A stretch of 64,000 nt of DNA from Tanypteryx hageni (taxonomy: Eukaryota; Arthropoda; Insecta; Odonata; Petaluridae). Position 1 is the stretch's first letter, and every line of letters starts with the position of its first letter. The notes beneath the pieces were generated by a model, which worked only from the letters and a program-made list of their open reading frames with translations, did not search any database and had not been told where the DNA came from. A program made the translations under genes and the position numbers. The stretch covers positions 23,115,624 through 23,179,623 of the forward strand of contig CM054112.1 of the NCBI GenBank assembly GCA_028673005.1, written 5' to 3'. Positions 45,200-57,424 of this stretch are shown here, piece after piece.

Positions 45200-46455
45200 A
45201 ATTTTCTCTCCGTCTCACCTTTTTTGACCCCTTACGAGAATCTAACTTCCATCTTTTCCGCGCCCGCAGCCTTTTCTCACCGCGCGTGCGCGGCCGTGCG
45301 TCCATCAACCACGCGTTCCGGCGACAAAAAAAAAGAGAACGCAACCGAAGAATCCTCTCGAGCGGATCGCAATTTGCGGGAAACACGATTGCCATGGAAA
45401 CAACAAAACATGTCTCCCCATTCACCTTTCATATACGCTCACCCCGCCCTTCCTTTTTTCCTTTCGTACAATTCCTTCACCAATGCATCCCCTGCCCCCT
45501 CCTGCCACCACAATAGCCTTTTTCACGTCCCTTTCAAAAACTGTCCTCCAAACAGACCGACCGGCGAAAGAATGGACCTTCCCTCACCAAACGACCCCTT
45601 TTTTCGGCATACGGAGACCGTCCGCGTATTTTCGCCTCCGGACCCCTTTTTATCCCTTCTTTTCCTCCCCTTCCCGAAAAGAGGGACGGAATGACTAAAA
45701 AAATGCCGGGACAAAGAATGGTTCGCTGGGGGCAGCCGGCGGCGGCGGCCGAGGGTTAGCGGACCCTTAAGGGCCGAAAGGCGCGCGAGGCGTCCGCGCG
45801 CTATCATTGTGACCCCATTATAGTCGTTAGATACATGCGTACATGTGCGCGCGCCCAGGAGATAGAGAGACGGAGGAAGAGGGGGAGGAAAAAAAGGTTA
45901 CATTCCCGTCTGCCTGGCCACCACCACGCGCCCCCGTGTCTCGGCCTTTGTCCGCGCGGCCCCAGAGGGCAGGATATGTTTAGACCCCGCGAGAGATAGA
46001 TAGGGGCAAGGGGGAGAGGCAGACGCACGGGTAGCAGACTAAGGGAAACTGTTTTGGGGTGGAGAGGAGAAAGGGAAAATGCAGGGAGAGAGGGGAGGGT
46101 GAGAGAGAGATGATTAGGAAGTCTGTGTTTGCGTGAGGGAGTCCAGGTTGAGGTAGGGCAGAGTGAGAGAGAGAGGGATAAGAGGCGAGAGATTGAGGTG
46201 AGTTAATCGTGTGGGGGAACTCGCAAGGAGAGGAAGTTTTGCGGTAAGTTCGGTTTGGGGTAGGTCGCGGTTTTCGGAGGAAATGTTCAACAATTTCGGG
46301 GATGTGGCGGAGGAATCCAGGAATGTGGGAAAGGGGAACACGCGTCGAGAAGAGGATCACGTCCTCTCCATCGCAGTGATAGTGAGGCTCCAGAAGAGGG
46401 GATCGATAGCGGTGAGAGAGAGTGGCACCGCGGCGTTTTGTTTACATTCTCGTTG
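45200..46455. other. CpG island with an exact NRF1/EWG-type site
   Basis: Strong CpG enrichment at 45240-45380 and 45720-45960. CGCGCGTGCGCG at 45281-45292 is, on the minus strand, an exact match to YGCGCAYGCGCR, the vertebrate NRF1 / insect Erect-wing pattern seen at housekeeping promoters. From 45840 to 46200 the plus strand is purine-rich. Frames of up to 156 codons (45224-45694, plus) overlap others and show no domain. It may be an unannotated promoter; no gene body is recognised. Confidence 0.4.
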
Positions 46456-47200
46456 AACGTGGCTTAGCTATGACATCGGAGTAATGATAAATGAAAAAAC
46501 ATCAGAGGTACTGCAAAAAGGCAAAATTACGATGGGAGTATTAATTTCCAAAATCATCATAATTACAGCTACCCCAAAATGAAATTTTAAAAAGTTAATT
46601 ATAATTGGGTAAATGTTGCTCATAATTATAAAATGTCATCTTATATGATCATCCGAAAAACTGGTGTATCTCAAATTTTGTATCTTGGAACAACACTGTG
46701 GACATACATATGAAAATATTTTTCATTGGAACACTTTTATTAGGATAAAATTATTCTAATACGAAAATTAATAAAATTATTTATAATTTTAAAGTACTCT
46801 AATTAATCTAAGTAGTAATTAGCGATGAGTAATATCATGTTAAAATGGACGAAACTATAGTAAAGAAGATTTCGATTTCTATTATACACGTACAAGGAAG
46901 GGAAACATGATCCATATTTTACTGTAATTAAAAATGTATAACCATTAAGTATTTCAGGAATATATTAGACGCATTCATGTGTAAAAAATATTTCGTAATG
47001 TAAAATGTCAAATCTACTTCTAAGAAATTAATATTCAGGTAGATATTTGTGCTTTTCAAAATGATCGTAAATGAAATTATACTGGTATTCATCTGCATAA
47101 CTTATTTCACTCCTTCACTAAAAATTACAACATACCTTGAACTACCTATCCCTTAAAATTCTACCTTTCGTAAACATCAACAGAATACGTATGCCGTAGC
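46456..47200. other. AT-rich spacer
   Basis: Nothing recognised. Confidence 0.5.
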
Positions 47201-47755
47201 GAGCACTCTAAATCTGTTATTGTTATAACAATGAAAAAGCGCGAACATTTTAAAATGGAGCAACTGAAAAACGCAGATTGCACGGGACAGAATAAAAAAC
47301 TCCGCCGTCTGCGCGCATTGTTTCTGTCGCCTGAAAAAAACAACACGTGAAAACGGACGCTAGATGCACACCCGATAGTCCCACATGCGTCTGAGATAAC
47401 AGGGCCCGTCCAAAGGGGCAGCGAAAGGTAAGGTCCCTCGCCGTGGTTTCCATCCGACCGAGGTGGGCCTGCGGAGAGCGGCAGCTGGGGGGGTGTTTGA
47501 CCCTGGGATACTTTGATGAGTAGGGTGCAACGGTGATGGGGGCGGGGAAGGGACAAGAATGGGGTGAGGCAAAGGTTGGGTTAAGGTGGAGTGGCCAGGA
47601 GGTCCGAGGAAAAGGACGCCGGGTAAAAAACATAAAGAAGAGGCGAGGGAGGCGGGCGGGTGAAAAGGATGGAGCTAATGAGATGCAACGTAAGCACCGC
47701 GTCACCCTGTCGCCACGATGGGCGGCTGTGTGTGTTCCAAGAGAGAGACAGACAG
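47201..47755. other. CpG- and G-rich island
   Basis: GC-rich with many CpGs (47270-47480), then purine-biased (47535-47700). Frames of 70-171 codons on the minus strand overlap in three phases without any recognisable domain. Confidence 0.45.
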
Positions 47756-48190
47756 AGAGAGACAAAGAGCGGTAAAGAGCGGAAGGGGTAAGGTGTGAGA
47801 GAGAGAGAGAGAGGGAGGGGGAGAGGGAGGGGGAGAGGGAGGGGGAGAGGGAGGGGGAGAGGGAGGAGAAGAGGGAGATGCGAGAGCGTTGGGGAAGTTA
47901 AGTGTGGAGGTAGAGTGGTAACGGATCATGACGTAAGAAGGAAGAGCTAGGTGGAGTAAGGAAAATAAATAGGTGCAATAAGAAAGTGTAGGAGATTAAA
48001 ATGGCGCGAGGGAGATGTAAGAGGTAGAAAGAGTAATGCGTGGGAAGGTGGGAGAGGGGAAAGTTGAGGAGGGGGGAGTTAAAGGGGCAAAGAGGTGATA
48101 ATATAAGATGACCGAAAGAGAAAGAGAAGATGACAGATAATTAAATAGGGGAGAAAGCAGAAAGAGAGAGAGAGAGAGAGAGAGAGGAAT
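47756..48190. repeat. Polypurine tract containing a 12-bp G-rich tandem repeat
   Basis: Five units of GAGGGAGGGGGA occupy 47811-47870, the first four essentially perfect, preceded by (GA)n. Further purine-rich sequence follows and a second (GA)n lies at 48161-48186. The 12-mer array gives repeated G3-G4 runs with 1-3 base loops, a canonical G-quadruplex pattern on the plus strand. Confidence 0.93.
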
Positions 48191-48850
48191 GGGCAAAAGG
48201 CGATGCGCCTCCAATTGGGCGACTAAAGGGTGTCGGTTGGGAGTCAAGCTACAGGATTTGATCTTGAATGCTGTCCACCTTTTAAGCGGCTTCCGCTTGG
48301 CTTTCATGGTAAATTTAGTAGCATTCGCTACTGCCTCACACGTGGTGTCTTAAGTACGGGTTGAATTCACGGTTCGCTTTGAACGTTTTATTGTATAAAA
48401 TTCAAATTTAAACTAATTTAGTATATATTATCAATATTTTCTTATATATGGTCCAGTAATTCTAAGACTTTTAGAGTCTTAAAAATATTTAAATCTTCCG
48501 AAACTTTATAATGGCAAATAATAATAATGTCAACGTAAATAGGCATAAAATTTCCGATGCAAAAGGACGTAAATAAGCTAATTAATGTAACTGCTGACTA
48601 TATTTTTCATATAAAAACAAATTCCTCAAAAACATTTCGTTTACGTTGATCATTGAGAGGAAGAATATGTCTAATTAATTGCGTATCGGAAAGTGGGTAG
48701 AGTGGTTGCTAATGTTACGAGAAATGATTTTGGAATAAGAATTATTTATAGAAATGTTTAATATTCATACATGAAAAGAGCAGAATAATAGATTGGAAGA
48801 GGAAAGAGAGAAGAGTGTTTTTTGCGCCGAACTACTCGGGCAAATGAAAA
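48191..48850. other. Mostly AT-rich spacer
   Basis: A GC-richer patch at 48190-48300 has a degenerate tRNA-like look (GGATTTGATCTTG) but was not pursued. The rest is AT-rich with nothing recognised. Confidence 0.4.
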
Positions 48851-49250
48851 AGGATGCGAACTAACCGAGGAGCTTCGATGCAAATGAGAGGAGGAGAATA
48901 TTGGAATGGAAACCGGGGAGGAGTGGGGTGAGGGCCACGGTAGGCTGAAAAGATTGGGTGGTGTTTTGCATCGACCTTTGGAGGATGAGGCGGGACGCTC
49001 TACCTGCCTCCCTAACTAGCGAAGGGGATGCACTTTTTTCTGCGTCTTAGAATCCCCTCTCTCTCTCCTTTCTAATCCCATTCACACGCATTCGCCCTAA
49101 CTCTCCTCGCTCTCAACTTCCTTTGTCTTCTAATATCTCCGCTTCCTCTCCCATCTCACGCATATGTCACTCTTTCCCAATATTTTCAGCCTCACTACAT
49201 AGAACCAGTTTCCTTCCTCCCGTTCTCTCTTTCTCTCTCTCGTATAGGAA
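48851..49250. other. Small purine/pyrimidine island
   Basis: GA-rich sequence (48880-48940) switches to C/T-rich (49040-49240) in the middle, a mirror of the arrangement seen at 36.0-36.4 kb. No coding content. Confidence 0.5.
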
Positions 49251-50810
49251 CTAACACACCAGAATTCCATCACACCGCTTATGTTTCCAGTCAAGATGTT
49301 TGAAGTAATTTCTTCGGGTTTAGTCCGGCGGAAAAAAATCCTATGACCAGTTACATGTAACCACTTGGCAGTTAGTTTTATCCGGATTGGAATTGTCTCT
49401 GACACGATGAAGTTCAATTCCTTTATTAACTTATTAATTAAAAAATTGGCGCAATAATTTACAATCTACGCGGATAAATTGAGATCACATGTTGGAAACA
49501 TTAGCAGACTATTCGGAGAGCGGAATTTAGAAACACGTATTTCTTAGGTTAGTTTAGCGAGATGCGGGTTCATTTTTGCGTAAGGGCATTTAGAAAGTTC
49601 TGTATTTTATATTCCATCAACGTACACAAGTCTTAACAATAAAGATACTTCATGAAGAAGTAGTAGTATCATGGAACCTTCTTATGGATGTCTTCTGATT
49701 CTGAAGTTGACTAAATATGTACATTGATGTGGAACCCTTAAGTAATTAATTTAATTAATATAGGAATCCTTTCGGAATGTGGTAATATAAATAGGACAGG
49801 TATCCCATTGCTAATTCATATGGCCTCAAGGAAGGCTAAAGGTCGTGACGATCCTAACAAACCGCCAATTATAATTCCACTTTTGGTAACTACACATATT
49901 CGCTATTCATCGTCACCGTTATCCTTCTTACTCAATGTCAAACATCTCCCGCAACACCATCCTTCACTTAAGAATCTAGCGAATCCACTTGTTTTTTCTA
50001 ATCGTTATGCAACTGATGATACTTGTTTCTCTTCCTATGATACTCAACACCTCGGTCATCGAGCACTCCATTTGCCTATTTTCCTTCCTTGTTCACGCGT
50101 TAACTGATTTATTCCTAACTTTCTGCTCGAATCTCCTCAGGCAATGGTATCCATTCCACCGAAAAGGTATTATCTCTACTATTCTTAATCATTGCTCTTA
50201 TAATCAGGTCTCTGTGCTATCTATCAGTTGCGATGTAATGGAAAAAAATTAAGACGGTACATAATGGAAACTAGTCAATAATAAGAATATAGCAAAAAAT
50301 ATGAAACTATTTCAATAGGGTTTTTGTGCATATATTGCGAATATTTTGACTTTTTAATGCCTTCAGACTTTTGAGGCAACATATTACTTTGAAAAACACA
50401 CATTTAAAATTCAAAGATTATATATTGGCCTCTCTGCATAGGATGATCGATACCAAGAGAACAAATGTATAAGAAAACAGAAAAGTTATCCTTATACTAC
50501 ATAATGACTTTTCAGTAAATGACAATGACAAATCTTTTTTAAATTACGTAATAATTATGAAGATTATCTCTCAAAAAGAAATTCGAGGGTGCTTTTCCAA
50601 TATTTTATACATTGTGCCCATTTGGTGGCTGCAAAACCGAAGACAATGAATAATTTCCTCTCCTCAGACATTAAAGATAAAAAAAAGAACCGTGGATGAG
50701 GAAAAATATTTTCAGTGTAAATATAATTACTTTTTAGAAGATCTCTCCTCTTTTCATTCGGCAATATCACCGTTCAGACTAAAAATCGTGTCTTCTAAAG
50801 AAGAGAGTTT
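49251..50810. other. AT-rich non-coding DNA
   Basis: No supported gene. The overlapping frames at 49808-50252 have no recognisable similarity. Confidence 0.5.
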
Positions 50811-52020
50811 TAATTCGTAAAGTTTTGATTTGATCGATAACAGTTGCCGTTTTCTCCGCCAGAGGGAGAGAAGAAAACCCCGAAAGATTCGGGAAAAAAA
50901 GAGGTGACAAGGAAAGAAGACGCGAAAGAGAGGAGTGCGTGTGTTTGCTCTATGAGGCGATTGGTTCCTCCTCCCTTCCGATAGATGGGGACAACATCGT
51001 CATCACAGAAGAGTGGAAAAGGTTTTGCTTGTCCCATCATCGCTCTCAGCCCTACGACCCCTTCCTCCCGTCACCCTCTCCGCCCTCCCTTTCTCCTTCT
51101 CATCCCCCTCTCCACCCACCTAACCCTTCGCGAAAGAGCTCGGGAATAGTTTTCTCATTGGCAAAGGAAGCGAAGAAAATAAGAAAAAGCGAATTTTCAA
51201 CGGCGATTTTATTTGAAATTACGAAAGGAAAACAAATGAGTTTATTTTTTATTTCCAATTTCTCTTCCAATTAAGTTTTGAATTTGCCCTCTTCTTTATT
51301 TTATTTTTTCTTCCTCTCCGTTCTCTCTCTCTCTCTCTCTCACACACAATTACTCATTCCATTCTAGAAACCGACGCTTCCTCCAAGGAGGTCTCCGAGA
51401 CCCCGCCCCTTATACCCTTGTCCCCTAACCCTACACTTCCTCGCTCCCACCCTCTCATTCTCTCTCACTCTCTCTCCTTACACTCCTACGTCCCCTTTCC
51501 CCTCTTTAGCGTTTCCCACCATCTCTCAAAAATTCTTCACCTCTCACTCCACCCCCTTCTCTCCCTCTCCGCCTGATTTCTTTATAAGATGCCATTCTCA
51601 AAATCTAACCCAAACCCCTCCTCCAGTTTACTCCTCTCTTTCTCTCACGGTCTCCCTCTCTCCCATCTTCCCCCTTTTCTACCTCCTGGTCACGTCCGTT
51701 CCTCCATCTTCCCCCCCTCTCACACTTCTCTCCCTATCAACACTTCCTTCGCGACCTCCCATCTTCTGCTCTCCAACCCAACCCCTCCCCTCCTCCCTCT
51801 TCCCACCCCTTTCCCTCCTTCCCCCACCAAACTGGCACTTCTCCCAGATGTTTCCTCCCTCCCTCCATCCCTCCCTCCCTCCCCCCTCTACTCCATTTCC
51901 AGTCAATCCCACTTTTCCAATCTGGTACGTTATATTTGATTCACATCTCCACGAACTTTTTTTTACTATTACATTTTCCCTCGCCTCTTCCTTCCTCCTT
52001 AACTTCATTTTTTCCCCTTA
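50811..52020. repeat. Island: purine edge then long polypyrimidine tract
   Basis: Purine-rich at 50860-50935 and CpG-containing to 51060. The plus strand is then C/T-rich at 51050-51130 and 51280-52010, with (CT)n at 51322-51342 followed by CACACACA. The 116-codon frame at 51589-51939 is S/P/L-rich and compositional, and its antisense frame is E/R/G-rich. Confidence 0.8.
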
Positions 52021-53699
52021 AAAAGTTTCTGTTTAAGAGATGCTTTCTTTAGTTGCTAAAATTATCCTCTAAACAAAGAATTTCAGGCACGAAATTTTAT
52101 ACTTAAATGTTTTACTTATTCCGTCAATACAGAAGGGGAAATATGGGGTTGAAGGCAATTACATAAAATATGCGAATTTTTATCTATAAATGTTTATCGC
52201 AGACCATCAAAAATTCTAATTCACCTCTACCAACAACCAAGCTCTTTATGTTCATTCATAATTTTTTCATGACGTTTGTCGCACTAAGCTATTAAGTAGG
52301 AATTGAAAATGGTGTCTGGGTCAGGTACTCACAGCAACAAATTTTATCATTTGCCTAATTAAAACGATTTTTCTCCTGAAAATCGAATGAACAGAAAATA
52401 TAAAATTCAGAAAAAACACTGAATTTTGAAAAGAAGTGATACATTTATAACAATAAGATCATTGCCGATTCGTGAAATATAGATTGTACGTATTCACATG
52501 CAAATGCATGACTAACTATTCTATAGATGACTAAAACGATTCATTTAGCATTAGAAGAGCGTATTATTTTTTCTGGATTATGCTGGTGCTATTATTCTGA
52601 CATGGAAGGGATGATAAAAGCATCCACTTGTATTTAAAATTACAGATCGAGTTATTTAAATTGTCTACAACCCTAATTATAATAGTTATCAGTAGCTCAT
52701 CTTACTAGCTTTCATATAAATACAGATAATATTTGTTGGTGAGCAGAAACCGAATAAATTTAGCACTGAAAAATACTCTATGATTAAACATTTAAAACTA
52801 TTTTGTTTTTTAAATATTTTCCACGGACAGGAGTATATTTTATTCTACTACGCCTCCATCAGATTCCTCTCAGAGCAACATTCTGTCGCTGACATCACCG
52901 TAAATTATAAACAGAATGGAGATTATAGCAAATTCCAAAACGAATTCAGTGCCACTTTAAAATGAGTAATTGGGTAATTCCACAAGGGGTTTTTAATGAA
53001 AAAGACTCTAGTATCGGTTACTTGCAATGAAAATTTCTCTTTCATTTTAGAGGAAGTCGGTATTAGATAGCAGTGATTCCCATGACTAATGTGCAGATTC
53101 TTTTGCACAAATACTGCGCCATTAATGAACAACTGTTGCAAAATCAAATCCTTCCAGGAGATTAGTGGAACGTTTTGCAACTGGATTTTGGAACGAATAA
53201 GTAATGATTTAGAGCCCGTTACTTATCATTGAGGTCATCTACTAAAGCCACTTCGTCTCGAGCTACCGAAGACCTGTAACGCCTCGGGCATGGAACTAAC
53301 TGTTTCAAGCTAACTTCTTTACACTCTAATCTAGCTAAACGGCTACGTCAATACACTAACAGTTAAGTCGTATATATGAGTTGGTCATCAATAGGTGCTC
53401 ACTTGTGCGAGTGCCCATGTTTCGAACTGCCAATACGTGGATGTAATATTTTTTAATTCACAGGAAGGATATGAATCTACTTTATTACTTCCACTTTCAT
53501 TTTACATGCACCCGCGAGTTATGAAATTGCCTTCTTAAGTTTTTCATTGAGATTAACGAAATGGAAATGTCGAAATAGCATAGTAATAGTTGTATTCGGA
53601 TCAAAAATCTTCCTTCAGTTTGTTCCCTCAAGCCTTCACTGCACAATTTCCTTTATTTTTCGTTTTTAGAGATTCGAGTGATTGCTGTAAGCATGTTAA
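52021..53699. other. AT-rich non-coding DNA
   Basis: No gene recognised. Frames at 52780-52965 and 52923-53180 have no known similarity. Confidence 0.5.
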
Positions 53700-53797
53700 A
53701 GGGGTTATCTAACTTACCTAACTTCAAATGAGCTACTGCTATGTACTCAAGGAGCCATATGCGACACCAAAGCCGCATATTGCCAACCCTTTGTCTA
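53700..53797 (-). mobile_element. Possible hAT-terminus relic
   Basis: On the minus strand AAAGGGTTGGCAATATGCGG, then GTCGCATATGGCTCC and a run to GAAGTTAGGT, resembles the outer end of a non-autonomous hAT. No matching opposite terminus or target duplication was found. A 79-codon frame (53653-53892, minus) merely reads through it. Confidence 0.3.
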
Positions 53798-54235
53798 ACC
53801 CTAAATATATTTCTCATATGCCCACTCTGAGAACGCATCATTGTGTGTGTTCCATAGCTTCCGACAAAATTTCCAAGTAAGTTCCTTTTCACATACCATT
53901 CTCTCCCAACCGTTCTTTAAACAACTGCAACAACACGAATCAAAACTTCATAATTTGTCCAAATCGTTTGACTCAAACGGCTTATATCTTATGCAAATAT
54001 ATGTATAATCTTAAAAATTCTGTGTCCAATTCTAGTTTTAAAATCTCGATAATCAAACCAATGTCTAAGAAAAAAGGATTTGATAATACCCTCAGCGATA
54101 ATTAGCGTTTTGCTATAACAAGATGACTTTGAACTTTTCCGCACTCCACGGATTCAATTAGCGAAATCAAACCATTCCATAACAAAACTTCTGTGGGTAT
54201 CAAAACGAACGCTCATCTATCCGAGAGAAAGATTA
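53798..54235. other. AT-rich spacer
   Basis: Nothing recognised. Confidence 0.5.
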
Positions 54236-54520
54236 TGATGAGGAGCCCCGCGAATTTATTAGAGGCGTTTTCAAGGCATTTCGTGATTATTTTTATCGCC
54301 TAGCCAATCCAACTGAAATTCAGATCGATGTAACACGGACTGCGTGCGAGGGAAAGAGGGAAACGCGTTTGGGGAGGTTAAAGGGAAGGGAGGAGGGGGA
54401 GACGTGAGGGAAAGTGTCGACGACAAATAAAATAATGATCGTCAATAATATATCAGCCATCGAGGCGCCGATCGATAAGCACCTGCGCGCGTTAATTTTA
54501 GCGTAGTTCTGTGCGTATTA
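54236..54520. other. Candidate regulatory sequence
   Basis: Non-repetitive sequence of balanced composition. It includes GATTATTTTTATCG, TAATGATCGTCAATAATA, GATCGATAAGCACCTG (GATA plus E-box words) and GCGCGCGTTAATTTTAGCG, around a short purine insert (54350-54410). It has the look of enhancer DNA beside the island that follows; this is inference only. Confidence 0.25.
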
Positions 54521-55720
54521 GCGGGAGAGAGACCCCGCGGAGGAATGACGCGTTTTTGGACCTTCTGATAACATTAGGAAAGTAGGCTTCAGAAGTGAAA
54601 CTCTTCCGCAGACAAAGTACTCTCGAGGAACAATACAGCCGCAAATAGGCACGAGTGACCGACTCGCCCTAGATAAGTTTCTCCCTCTGCCCATTCTAGA
54701 GAGGTAGATATACCCAACTCTCCTCATCCCTTTTCTCCTGCCCTCTAAATCCTCTCTTACTGCCTCCCTCTCCCTTTCCATAAGGGAACACTCCTCACCC
54801 CTAATGCCGGACAACTGCAGAAGAGGGTTAAAAGTCCTTCCACGCACTTTCTCTCCATCCTCCATGAATAAAAATCGGAAACGAAACAATACAAAAAAAC
54901 AATCGCAGCTCGATATTGAAACGAATGGAGGATTGGCGACACTTTTTTTTCCTGCGCGACCGACACGTGACTCTAAATCCAGGAGACCTGGTTACTTATC
55001 CTTCCTTTGTCCCCGAATACCTTTGACGCCTTTTCCTCCTCTCTCCCCTTATTCTCTCTCCCTTTCTACCTCTATTTTCCTCCTCCTCTCTCTTTCTCTC
55101 TTCCCCTTTCTTTTACTCCGCTTTGCTCTCCGCCCATAATCCAGCGCGCGAGCGGTGACGCTAAACATGGCACCGTAATGATCCCCGGTTTGCCGGCTTT
55201 CTACCTTCCCTCCCTCCTTCCCCGTCCCTAAACCCTCTTCCCCTCCACCCTCTGCACTGATTCACCGACCCCACTCGCGAGGGAGTATTGTGTTCTCGGA
55301 ATCCCAAAGTGTTTTCAAATGCTGAGTGCATTGCAGCTCGAAATCTCGAAGCAACTCTCGCGTCCCTGCGCGCCCGCACACACACTCACACGCACACACA
55401 CTCACAAGCACGCAAACACACACACGCACACACACACGTGCATGCACGTCCACAGGCGCGCACACAGAAACACGGCACCTTCATACTACCTCGCGCGCTT
55501 TAGATTAATGTCCCGCAGGGCGTTTTGGTCGGGGAGATTTTAATATGTCGTCTCTTTTTTGTTTCAGTGAAATTTTTTTTTTGTTTTGTCGAGAGAGACG
55601 AAATCTCCGGATGGAAGCCAAAAAGGAGGAAGCGGAAGCGTTTGAAGCGGTTGATCCAAAAATCATCTCCATTGTAGATTAGTTTTCCACTCTCCCCCAC
55701 TGCTTCCAACAGGAATCGTC
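54521..55720. other. Island with polypyrimidine blocks and CpG-rich DNA
   Basis: C/T-rich at 54690-54790 and 55020-55130, CpG-rich at 55140-55190 and 55340-55380. Frames of 60-123 codons overlap without recognisable domains. No gene is called. Confidence 0.5.
55376..55467. repeat. Interrupted (CA)n microsatellite
   Basis: CA units with CT, CG and AG interruptions run through ACGTGCATGCACGT near 55435-55449, itself a perfect 14-bp palindrome. Threonine/histidine-rich frames here are translations of the repeat. Confidence 0.93.
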
Positions 55721-56776
55721 ACAAAGGGTGTTTAAGCTACATAGACGATAAAAGCGTTCGTAAAAAGTGAAATGAATGGGATTTGTTAATTCATTTGAAT
55801 TTGATGTTAGCGTTATTGAAACGAAGCTTTTCAAAGGCTAATGTGTGTTTTATGAGGAGATTAGCACATATTCCCGATACTTAAATTTCAACATCTATTT
55901 CCTGGTTAATTTCAGCTACTTCGGGATACAATAGTCTTTTTTTAATAAGCCAAAATAAAGAGAAATAAATTTAAGTTTCTTCAAATAAATTATCTCGGTG
56001 CGCGTTTATACAAATTTGGCTAAATTGGAAGAGATGCAAAGAAAGAGTTTTGAGACTTTTTAATCGAATAAATGGATGGTAGATAATCACATTACATTAT
56101 CCTTTGCTTTAAAATTTTTAATATTTTACAATTGGTGACAGCATTGTCTTCATCATGGAAAATTAAATGCTGAGCTCTTTGAAATGAAAATGTTTTCATC
56201 CTTTCCAGCCTCAGTTAATCTAACCAACACAGTCTAATACAACATAATACACAATAATACAGTCACGTACAGTGCATATTAAATAACTCCTTTTTGTGTA
56301 CAAAAGTGCAGGTTGTTAATTATATATTTTTGTGTGGTTTCAAGAAAATACCTTAATTTGTAATTTTGCGATTGAAACACAAAAAGTGTTCAAGTACTTG
56401 TAATATACTCATATAATAGAGCTTCAAATTTCATTTTTTAGTGATTTCTTTACGACTCATAAATTAAAGGAATTGTGTAGGAAAGGAGGGTGTAAACACA
56501 GCTCCAAGTAGGAACTTATTATAGACGTCCTGCAATAACATATTTTAAGATAAATAAATTAAACTTTAGTTCGACCAGATCAGCGAGCAATAACTGAGCT
56601 ATCTATCATGAGAACAAGCGTTTTCATTAAGAAGCATTAATTCTAAATTCTTTGTATTCTGTATATCGCGTAAGAACTTGATCGTAACGAGTTCAAAGGT
56701 GAGAAAAAATCAATTTAATTACAACTGTGAGTTGTATTATAAGTGTTATGCATATTATGAAGACAAGATAAAATTT
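55721..56776. other. AT-rich non-coding DNA
   Basis: Nothing recognised. Around 56225-56290 a cluster of AATACA words recurs irregularly. Confidence 0.5.
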
Positions 56777-56843
56777 GTTAAATGAGAAATCTAACTCCTT
56801 AATCGTAAAGTTTACGGTTAAGGAGTTAGATTTCTCATTTAAC
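56777..56843. repeat. Near-perfect 67-bp palindrome
   Basis: Two 33-bp arms (56777-56809 and 56811-56843) are reverse complements with one mismatch, around a single central G at 56810. The arms begin GTTAAATGAGAAATCTAACT. The left arm directly abuts AGATAAAATTT (56766-56776), and the same 11 bp recurs at 56880-56890. There is no loop to speak of, so it is a poor fit to a microRNA precursor and a better fit to a recent inverted duplication or a template-switch product. Confidence 0.97.
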
Positions 56844-56890
56844 ATCAATTTCGCTGTAGTTCCCATCTTTACCTATCTTAGATAAAATTT

Positions 56891-57424
56891 ACAACACTAA
56901 AAACACATTCCTCGTATCGAGCCTTTCGAATGATGGATAAATAAGCCATTATACTTAACGAATTTTTTTAAATTTAAATTGTATTAACCGAAGCCATTAC
57001 AAACGTTCTACGGTATCTCGAAATCATAAACAAAATTTCATGTTATCAACAGAAAATGCCCAATTAAATCTACGAAATTTTATATTTCCTTCTCTTAAGC
57101 AAACAATAACGAAGTTTTGCAAAAAATAACAATTCTCTGTTAGTTGTTTCGCATTGCCTTTTCACATACGAAATAGTAATTTTTTAAGGGTTAGCGTTTT
57201 ACTTAATTATATTGGTTTGAGTTAATAAAAAGCTCAACTAATTTGAAATGGTGAATTCGCAGGTTGATGCTTAATGGAATTCGTAGTTTCATGTTCGGAT
57301 ATTAATTAATAAGGTTAACCCCACCAACATTCTATAATAAACCCATTTTTAAATTCAGCCAGTTGCATGAACCTAGCTGAAATGCCTCATTCGTCATCAT
57401 TTAATGTTTTATATTCTCCATACG
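56891..57424. other. AT-rich non-coding DNA
   Basis: Nothing recognised. Confidence 0.5.

Noticed and set aside
45224..45694. 156-codon plus-strand frame beside the NRF1-like site
   Set aside because: Position is suggestive, but the second half is Pro/Phe/Ser compositional sequence, other frames overlap it, and no domain is visible.
55288..55543. Thr/His-rich frames near 55.4 kb
   Set aside because: Translation of the interrupted (CA)n repeat in three phases.
56225..56400. Possible mariner-like terminus (TACAGTGC and AAAAGTG words)
   Set aside because: No inverted partner and no mariner transposase motif nearby. The words are short and AT-rich.
56777..56843. Palindrome as a microRNA precursor
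   Set aside because: The hairpin would have a one-base loop and nearly perfect pairing, with no flanking basal stem, unlike a canonical pre-miRNA. No known insect miRNA seed such as let-7, miR-1, bantam or miR-10 was recognised.
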